Source: Anaerolineales bacterium
Lineage (GTDB): Bacteria; Chloroflexota; Anaerolineae; Anaerolineales; Villigracilaceae
NCBI GenBank assembly: GCA_025966435.1
Contig: JAICRQ010000076.1
Span: 1 to 10,399 of the forward strand
Length of the DNA: 10,399 nt
Direction of reading: 5' to 3'
Shown here in pieces: positions 5,968 to 10,399 of this stretch. Position 1 is the first letter of the stretch; every line of letters starts with the position of its first letter. The notes under the pieces are model-generated. The model made no database searches. It was given only the letters and a program-made list of their open reading frames with translations, and was not told the origin of the DNA. A program made the translations under genes and the position numbers.

Positions 5968-7374
5968 TTACTGATTCAATCCTTCTGCCTGAGCCGCTGC
6001 CAGATCGGCCAGGATGGCGTCCAGGTCACCGCCATTGACATATTCAGAAATACCCTGGAATTCCGCGGATCCAAACCCGCCTGGAATCGTGTCGCCGATA
6101 TCCGTGGTGAAACCCTGGGTATTGGCGATGGCATCACCCAACTTCTGGAGCGCCGGATCGACGTAATTGCCGGCTGCGCCCAGGTTTGGCGAAAGACCAA
6201 AGGTAGCCCCCGCCCAGTTGGCGCCGCCCTGCTCGGAGGAGAGGTAAGCAACCAACGCTCGGACGGCCGGCGTATCGTTAAAGACCATCATCGGCTCGAT
6301 GGAACCCTGCAAGCCCTGAATGCCGGGGACCACGAAGAAATCATAATCGGTGCCCTGTTCGAGATCCGGGAACTGTGTCTTGATCTCAGCGCCCGCGAAA
6401 CCGGATTGCTTAACCATCATGGCTTCCGGGGGATCGGCAAACGGTTTGAAAATGGCTTCGAGGAAGGGCGTAGAAAGCGTACCCTGCGCGCCGCCTACGG
6501 TGTAGGTTTCATCCGTTGCCCACGTGCCATAGGTCTCATAAGCCTGTCTCACGCCCGGGTCATCGTAGGAAACACTGCCATCTATGATGCCGTTGACAAA
6601 CTCAGGGCCCTGCTGTACCAGCATGATGTCCTGGATAAAGTCGGAACCGGTCCAGCCTGTGGCATCGCCAGATTCAAAGCCCATGCTCCAGGGAACCTGT
6701 CCATCGGCAACCATCTGCTCGACCAGGGCATCCAGTTCCTCCCAAGTTGTGGGAACTTCATAACCTAATGCCTCGAAGTTGGCGGGGCTGTACCAGATAA
6801 TGGACTTCACGTCCGCCTTGATCGGCAGGCCCAGCCATTCGTCATTAATCGTCACGGGATCGATGAAGAATTCACCGTAGCTTTCCCGGTTTGCGCCCAG
6901 TTCATCCATGGAGACCAACTGGTCCTCATACTGCACCAACTGGGACACCTGCCAGAAGGCTACATCCGGCGGAGTGCCAGCCTGGACGCGGGTATCGAGC
7001 AAAGCCTGGTCACGTGTGGATTCCGGGCGGAGCACAATGCCGCAGGCATCGATAAGCGGCTGCAGCACCTGGTTGAGAGCGGCTTCTTCAGCACCTGCCC
7101 ACTGGTAGAGCATGCTGATCTCATCGCCCTGGGCGGCGCCCATACAGTCGATTTCACCCGCAACAGGCGCTTCTGTCGCTGCTTCTGTTGGTGCTTCGGT
7201 CATGGCTTCGGTGGGAGCTTCGGTCATCGCTTCCGTAGGCGCCTCTGTCATTGCTTCTGTCGGCACTTCTGTCACTGCGTCGGTCGGCGCTTGCGTTTGC
7301 TGTCCGCCACCACATGCTGTCAGCAGCAGGGTAAACATGACAAGCACGCCTAAAATCTTGCTGAATTTAGACAT
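5968..7374 (-). CDS. aglE: AglE-like alpha-glucoside-binding lipoprotein
   Basis: Extracellular solute-binding lipoprotein of the sugar ABC importer, 468 residues. A short basic start and hydrophobic core (about 8-19) lead to the lipobox L-L-T-A-C21, so the mature protein begins at a lipidated cysteine. A repetitive Thr/Glu/Ala/Pro linker (31-70) follows, then the binding domain. Segments such as LGLPIKADVKSIIWYSPANFEALGYEVPTTWEEL, GDATGWTGSDFIQDIML and the closing PGGFGSAEFQGISEYVNGG match the AglE branch of the large sugar-binding family. C77 and C111 could form a disulfide. The start is supported by AGGAG (7384-7388) at 9 nt and AAGGAA directly before the ATG. It follows the regulator gene after 156 nt and is followed by the palindrome. 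The ligand is inferred from TreS and family; no binding residue can be assigned by eye. Confidence 0.92.
   Translation of the reverse strand: MSKFSKILGVLVMFTLLLTACGGGQQTQAPTDAVTEVPTEAMTEAPTEAMTEAPTEAMTEAPTEAATEAPVAGEIDCMGAAQGDEISMLYQWAGAEEAALNQVLQPLIDACGIVLRPESTRDQALLDTRVQAGTPPDVAFWQVSQLVQYEDQLVSMDELGANRESYGEFFIDPVTINDEWLGLPIKADVKSIIWYSPANFEALGYEVPTTWEELDALVEQMVADGQVPWSMGFESGDATGWTGSDFIQDIMLVQQGPEFVNGIIDGSVSYDDPGVRQAYETYGTWATDETYTVGGAQGTLSTPFLEAIFKPFADPPEAMMVKQSGFAGAEIKTQFPDLEQGTDYDFFVVPGIQGLQGSIEPMMVFNDTPAVRALVAYLSSEQGGANWAGATFGLSPNLGAAGNYVDPALQKLGDAIANTQGFTTDIGDTIPGGFGSAEFQGISEYVNGGDLDAILADLAAAQAEGLNQ
7165..7284 (-). repeat. Degenerate 12-nt coding repeat (TEAP/TEAM linker)
   Basis: Residues 31-70 of the binding lipoprotein are built from four-residue units of the type T-E-A-P and T-E-A-M alternating, with variants TDAV, TEVP and TEAA. 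At DNA level this is a 12-nt period with many synonymous differences, so it is not a recent slippage expansion. It should be an extended, acidic, flexible tether between the lipid anchor and the binding domain. Confidence 0.85.
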
Positions 7375-7530
7375 TTCCTTCTTCTCCTAGTCTTAGTTTA
7401 ATAGGTAGAACTCAAATCGAACGTCTTATGACATATTTAACTTGTATTCTATGAAAGCAACCACCTCCTTTATCATAGATTAACGAACCTGAAGGATTTT
7501 CATGCTGTTCACGATGTTTGCCATGTCGTG
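7375..7530 (-). promoter_or_regulatory. lacI-aglE intergenic leader with a hairpin holding a Shine-Dalgarno-like loop
   Basis: This 156-nt gap holds a stem of TCTATGA (7448-7454) with TCATAGA (7473-7479), extended by AAG/CTT (7455-7457 with 7468-7470) across a 2-nt bulge. On the - strand the loop side carries AAAGGAGGTGG (7461-7471), a very strong ribosome-binding sequence about 90 nt before aglE. The only start codon right after it, TTG at 7458-7460, opens a frame of three codons. A weaker 4-to-5-bp stem (CACGA/TCGTG) lies just after the regulator stop at about 7510-7530, without a T-run. No convincing -35/-10 pair and no copy of the operator upstream of lacI is seen, so aglE may depend on read-through from lacI. 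Confidence 0.35.
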
Positions 7531-8553
7531 CTATAAGCTCGACTTTCGGTGTATGAGCGTAGACTCTAGCAGGAGTGAGACGTCGTTCAGTCCTTCGCCC
7601 TGGATCAACCGGATCAGGCGTTCTCCACCTGCCCAGCCCAGGCCAAAGGCAGGTAAACGGATTGTTGTAAGAGGGGGATCAAAAAATTCAGAGAGCGGGA
7701 TGTCGTCAAAACCGACGACAGCGATGTCCTGCGGAATGCGTAACCCGGCTTCCTTGATTGCCAGGATGGCGCCCATCGCAACGACATCGCTTGCAATGAA
7801 GACAGCCGTCAGACGCGGGCTCAATTGCAGTAATGCCTTCATGGCTTCATATCCGCTGGCTGGCGTGTAATTGCCCGCTTTGATCATCCCCCGGTTTACC
7901 GGCAGCTTTGCTTTTTTTAGGGCCTTCACATACCCGTCACGGCGCTGCTGTGCCGAGGTGTAATCCAACGGTGCGTTGGTGATCATGCCGATGCACTGGT
8001 GCCCGCGCTCGATTAAATGGCTGACTGCCAGCTCGGCACCGGCAGTCGCGTTAACATCCACAAACGGAATATTTGTTTCTGGTAATTGACCCATGAGCAT
8101 AATCGGCACGCGCTGCCGATGCAGTTGCATCAGCGCCGCATCGTCCTGGCGCGGACCCGATAACAAAATACCATCGACATGATTTTCCGTGATCAAGCGG
8201 GCATATCCTCCGGCGTCGTTCGGGTCAACAGGTTTCAATAGCACATGAAATCCCTGCTGCATCGCTGCCTGTTCCACACCCAATATCACCTGGGGAAGAA
8301 AGGCATCTGTGAATATCTGCTCGGGCGACTGGCAAAGGACCAGACCAATCGTATAAGATTTTCCACTGACAAGTTTTTTGCCAGCCACGTTGGGGGAGTA
8401 GTTGAGTTTTTTTGCGGCGTCCAGCACTCGTTTGCGGGTGGCTGCACTGATGCTTACGCCTGGCACGTTGTTCAAAATGAACGAGACCGTCGTCCGCGAC
8501 ACATGCGCAAGCTTGGCAACATCCCGGCTGGTCGTACGTTTTGCTGGTCTCAT
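7531..8553 (-). CDS. LacI-family transcriptional regulator of the sugar operon
   Basis: DNA-binding repressor with a sugar-sensing domain, 340 residues, the usual size. The N-terminal helix-turn-helix covers TSRDVAKLAHVSRTTVSFILN (about 8-28), and the hinge SPNVAGKKLVSGKS (53-66) carries L61 at the position where family members insert a leucine into a central CpG of the operator. The periplasmic-binding-protein-like effector domain (68-340) includes VDGILLSGPR, AVSHLIERGHQCIGMI, AVFIASDVVAMGAILAIKEAGLRIPQDIAVVGFDDIPLSEFFDPPLTTIRLP, all typical. ATG 8553 is chosen although an open frame reaches 8694, because the HTH then begins near residue 8 and because the longer frame would cover the promoter and operator. 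No clear Shine-Dalgarno precedes it. It is first in the operon and resembles AglR by position. Likely effector: the transported sugar or a product of it. Confidence 0.92.
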   Translation of the reverse strand: MRPAKRTTSRDVAKLAHVSRTTVSFILNNVPGVSISAATRKRVLDAAKKLNYSPNVAGKKLVSGKSYTIGLVLCQSPEQIFTDAFLPQVILGVEQAAMQQGFHVLLKPVDPNDAGGYARLITENHVDGILLSGPRQDDAALMQLHRQRVPIMLMGQLPETNIPFVDVNATAGAELAVSHLIERGHQCIGMITNAPLDYTSAQQRRDGYVKALKKAKLPVNRGMIKAGNYTPASGYEAMKALLQLSPRLTAVFIASDVVAMGAILAIKEAGLRIPQDIAVVGFDDIPLSEFFDPPLTTIRLPAFGLGWAGGERLIRLIQGEGLNDVSLLLESTLIHRKSSL

Positions 8554-8560
8554 AGGCTGT

Positions 8561-8580
8561 TTACTAACACGTGTTACTAA
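8561..8580. promoter_or_regulatory. Putative LacI-family operator
   Basis: The 20-bp sequence TTACTAACAC-GTGTTACTAA is a palindrome with a single mismatched pair (position 4 against 17) and a central CpG inside AACACGTGTT, the form expected for a LacI-family site. It lies 7 nt before the regulator ATG and covers the expected transcription start of the promoter at 8584-8612, so a bound repressor would block initiation. That the neighbouring regulator binds it is inference. No second copy was seen elsewhere in the window. Confidence 0.75.
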
Positions 8581-8583
8581 AAT

Positions 8584-8612
8584 AGTATAAGGATTTTCAA
8601 TCTGTTTGTCAA
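8584..8612 (-). promoter_or_regulatory. Sigma-70-type promoter of the regulator and sugar operon
   Basis: Read on the - strand, TTGACA (8607-8612) is followed by exactly 17 nt and TATACT (8584-8589), a near-consensus promoter. Transcription should begin near 8577, inside the operator palindrome, leaving a leader of about 24 nt before the regulator ATG. It lies downstream of the eamA stop and can drive lacI-aglE-aglF-aglG-treS. Confidence 0.8.
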
Positions 8613-8671
8613 GTACCTTATTTATAGGGGTATTGCACGTGATTTTTAAGCTGGATCGGCGCTGTGACTCT

Positions 8672-9547
8672 TTACGTTTCCCGGCTCGCCACAACCAACC
8701 CCAGCCCGATCAGGAATCCACCCAGCAGGAAGAGCGGCGTGATTTGTTCCCCCAGGAAAAGCCACCCGAGAAAAGTCCCAACAACCGGCTGGGCAAAGAA
8801 CGTGAGCGACGCCAGGCTGGCATCCACAAAGGCGAAGGCGGTATTCCACAAGACCATGGCCAGCGCCGTAGAGATCACGCCAAGGAACAGGATGCCGCCG
8901 ATCACGCCCATCGTAATCTCTCCGAACCCGGTCGTTCCCGCCTCCCAGGCGCTGGCAGGGACGGTCACCGGCAAGCCGCCGAAAAACGCGATCATACTGA
9001 ATACCAGCACATCCATGTTCTGGGTTGCTTTGCGCACCAGCACGGAGTAGAGTGCCCAGGTGACCGCCGCGCCGAGGAGTAGGATATTTCCCAGGAACAG
9101 ACTGGGATTCAACTGTGCCGAACGCGGATCGATCACAGCAATCACGCCCAGGGTTGCGAGCGCCAGCGCGAGCAATCTGCGCGGTGTGATGGTTTCCTTG
9201 AGAAGCAGCCAGGCAAAGAGCAGCACGAATGCCGGTGTGGCAGAGGTGACCAGCGAGCCATTCGCCGCAGTAGATAGCTTGGTGCCAAGAAATTGCAGGC
9301 TCAAAGAGATACCATAGCCCACAAAGCCGACACCAATCACCTGTAACAGTTGATTCCGAGGGACGGAGGGAAAACCGCGCCGCAGGAGCACAATAGCAAG
9401 TGTGACGATTCCCAGGATCAGCCGGAGAGACACCAGCGCAAACGGCGGAATGATCTCGAGTACCACTTTGCTGACGACATACATGCCGCCCCAGATAGCC
9501 GCCGCGCCCAGACCACACAGCAGCCCGATCAGTGTTTTGTTATTCAA
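8672..9547 (-). CDS. EamA/DMT-family transporter
   Basis: Membrane transporter of the drug/metabolite superfamily, 291 residues, with about ten hydrophobic segments in two EamA repeats (about 8-138 and 150-288). Each repeat ends with the typical pattern of a glutamate near the last helices: LLLKETITPRR (E118) and LFLGEQITPLFLLGG. The start AAIWGGMYVVSKVV and the FLGTKLSTAANGSLVTSATPAF segment are usual for exporters of amino acids or metabolites, but the substrate cannot be named. The start codon is TTG at 9545-9547; the codon two before it in the same frame is the TAA of the upstream gene, so no earlier start is possible. Only one codon separates the two genes, which implies translational coupling. 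No clear terminator is seen between its stop and the sugar operon promoter. Confidence 0.92.
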   Translation of the reverse strand: MNNKTLIGLLCGLGAAAIWGGMYVVSKVVLEIIPPFALVSLRLILGIVTLAIVLLRRGFPSVPRNQLLQVIGVGFVGYGISLSLQFLGTKLSTAANGSLVTSATPAFVLLFAWLLLKETITPRRLLALALATLGVIAVIDPRSAQLNPSLFLGNILLLGAAVTWALYSVLVRKATQNMDVLVFSMIAFFGGLPVTVPASAWEAGTTGFGEITMGVIGGILFLGVISTALAMVLWNTAFAFVDASLASLTFFAQPVVGTFLGWLFLGEQITPLFLLGGFLIGLGLVVASRET

Positions 9548-9550
9548 TCT

Positions 9551-10195
9551 TTATAACCCGCTGTCTTGCAGAAGTTTTTTGCCGATCTCGTGCACGTATA
9601 GATCCCCCCGATTCACAAATTCCATCTTCTCCAAATATCTTCGATGGATCGGGCTCCCACCATCCGATACGAAGCGGCGGATTCCACGCTGACGGAAGAA
9701 TGCCGCATTGTCCTCAAAGATAAAACGCGCCACCTGGAAATCGCGGTAATTCGGGATGACATAGTCAAGCAGGATGTGCGCCTCTTCGCCCTGGATCTTT
9801 GCAATAAACAGACCCGCCGGCATCATGTTGCGCAGGATGAAAAAGCAAAGCAGATCGTCATCGGGATGGTGGGTGAAGGTGGGGATGATTTCCCGGATAT
9901 CGTCCCGGTGGAATTCCACAAAGGCATTTAAGTATTTGCCGTTCGGTGAGACTTCCAGGAAGGTGAAGAAGTCTTTTCGCCGCCACATCTGCACCAGATA
10001 ATACAGGTCAATGCAAACAATGATCCCATTCAAGAACGCCACCGGGTAGGCACCCAGCAACAATCCGTACAGAGTAAAGAACAGGGCGCCGATCAGGTTG
10101 ATGATTCGCAAACGCAGGAGCGACTTCATCGTCAACGAAATGGCAACCAGGATTGACCCGAGATACCCGATGAGTTCCACCGAATTGATGTTCAT
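9551..10195 (-). CDS. Membrane protein: YgjV-like N-terminus with GNAT-like cytosolic domain
   Basis: Uncharacterised 214-residue protein. Three hydrophobic segments lie near 7-25, 31-49 and 51-70; basic residues at 24-30 and WRRK at 71-74 place the C-terminal two thirds in the cytosol. The N-terminal part resembles YgjV-type inner-membrane proteins. The soluble part (about 75-214) contains LLCFFILRNMMPAGLFIAKIQGEEAHILLDYVIPNYRDFQVARFIF, then a helix and GIRRFVSDGGSPIHRRYLEKMEF, the strand-helix-strand layout of a GNAT acetyltransferase ending in the common 'YLEKMGF'-like element. No classic R/Q-x-x-G-x-G/A acetyl-CoA loop is evident, so catalytic activity is uncertain. It starts one codon after the arfB stop and ends one codon before the transporter gene; co-transcription with both is expected. 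Confidence 0.7.
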   Translation of the reverse strand: MNINSVELIGYLGSILVAISLTMKSLLRLRIINLIGALFFTLYGLLLGAYPVAFLNGIIVCIDLYYLVQMWRRKDFFTFLEVSPNGKYLNAFVEFHRDDIREIIPTFTHHPDDDLLCFFILRNMMPAGLFIAKIQGEEAHILLDYVIPNYRDFQVARFIFEDNAAFFRQRGIRRFVSDGGSPIHRRYLEKMEFVNRGDLYVHEIGKKLLQDSGL

Positions 10196-10198
10196 GTC

Positions 10199-10399
10199 CT
10201 ATTCCAAATCCAGAGGTTTGGTCCGCAGCCGTTTGATATCCCCTCTTACTTTTTTCTCTTTCAGGCGTTTTGCTTTGGAGGCGGCGGTGGGCTTCGTGCG
10301 CTTGCGGGGTTTTGGCGGAGTCAGCGCCCTTCGGACGAGTTCCGTAAATCGTTGCAGCGCGTCCTCGCGGTTCTGCTCCTGGGTGCGGAAGCGCTTTGC
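10199..10399 (-). CDS. arfB: ArfB-type peptidyl-tRNA hydrolase, C-terminal part (5' end outside window)
   Basis: The last 66 codons of a gene running off the right edge. The fragment reads RFRTQEQNREDALQRF and continues with a Lys/Arg-rich tail (PKPRKRTKPTAASKAKRLKEKK, then VRGDIKRLRTKPLDLE). This is the C-terminal arrangement of ArfB (YaeJ): the SQEQNRE-like segment ending the catalytic domain, followed by the basic tail that enters the mRNA channel of stalled ribosomes. ArfB rescues non-stop ribosomes by hydrolysing peptidyl-tRNA. The GGQ motif that would confirm catalysis lies upstream of the visible part. The TAG stop is one codon before the next gene, in the same frame. Confidence 0.85.
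   Translation of the reverse strand, partial: AKRFRTQEQNREDALQRFTELVRRALTPPKPRKRTKPTAASKAKRLKEKKVRGDIKRLRTKPLDLE

Noticed and set aside
7375..7530. A second LacI operator before aglE
   Set aside because: Only short ACGT-centred matches (for example near 7420) were found; none has extended symmetry or resembles the 8561-8580 palindrome.
8554..8694. Extended N-terminus of the LacI-family regulator from 8694
   Set aside because: The extra 47 residues have no LacI-family counterpart and would overlap the promoter, the operator and the end of eamA. ATG 8553 gives the normal start.
8606..9082. 158-codon open frame on the + strand opposite the EamA gene
   Set aside because: The product is low-complexity and rich in Arg, Gln and Glu; the - strand transporter with ten hydrophobic segments is clearly the real gene.

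Overview
The window looks like part of a Chloroflexota genome, probably Anaerolineae or a relative. This is inferred from gene style, not from a marker gene: a lipoprotein solute-binding protein with a long Thr-Glu-Ala-Pro linker, an AglEFG-type sugar importer lacking its own ATPase gene, and moderately GC-rich coding sequence. No rRNA, tRNA, CRISPR array, insertion sequence or phage gene was seen.

Layout. Two genes lie on the + strand at the left: the 3' end of an ornithine aminotransferase gene (rocD, 1-302) and a complete pyruvate kinase gene (pyk, 336-1775). Everything else is on the - strand and converges on pyk. Read in the direction of transcription (right to left), the - strand carries two groups. 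The first is a tight cluster: the arfB 3' end (10399-10199), a membrane protein with a YgjV-like N-terminus and a GNAT-like C-terminus (10195-9551), and an EamA/DMT transporter (9547-8672). The second is a sugar operon: a LacI-family regulator (8553-7531), an AglE-like binding lipoprotein (7374-5968), AglF-like permease (5786-4749), AglG-like permease (4752-3571) and trehalose synthase treS (3445-1832).

How the sugar operon should work. The lipoprotein captures an alpha-glucoside (trehalose, maltose or similar) outside the cell and AglF/AglG move it through the membrane. An ATPase encoded elsewhere (MsmK/UgpC/AglK type) must power transport. TreS interconverts trehalose and maltose inside. 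The order regulator-aglE-aglF-aglG-glycosidase resembles the rhizobial agl operon, with treS in the place of the alpha-glucosidase gene. A near-consensus sigma-70-type promoter (TTGACA, 17 bp, TATACT) lies before the regulator, and a near-perfect 20-bp CpG-centred palindrome covers its expected transcription start. This predicts autorepression of the regulator and probably of the operon.

The most unusual feature is in the AglG-like permease. Its first extracytoplasmic loop carries an insert of about 80 residues that reads as a complete small class I cytochrome c: Cys-Ala-Glu-Cys-His heme site, a candidate distal Met and a C-terminal helix. A sugar ABC importer subunit with a covalently bound heme on the outer membrane face would be very unusual. 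A second unusual feature is a decayed partial copy of the aglF 5' coding region in the aglE-aglF gap, next to a 26-bp perfect palindrome just after aglE.
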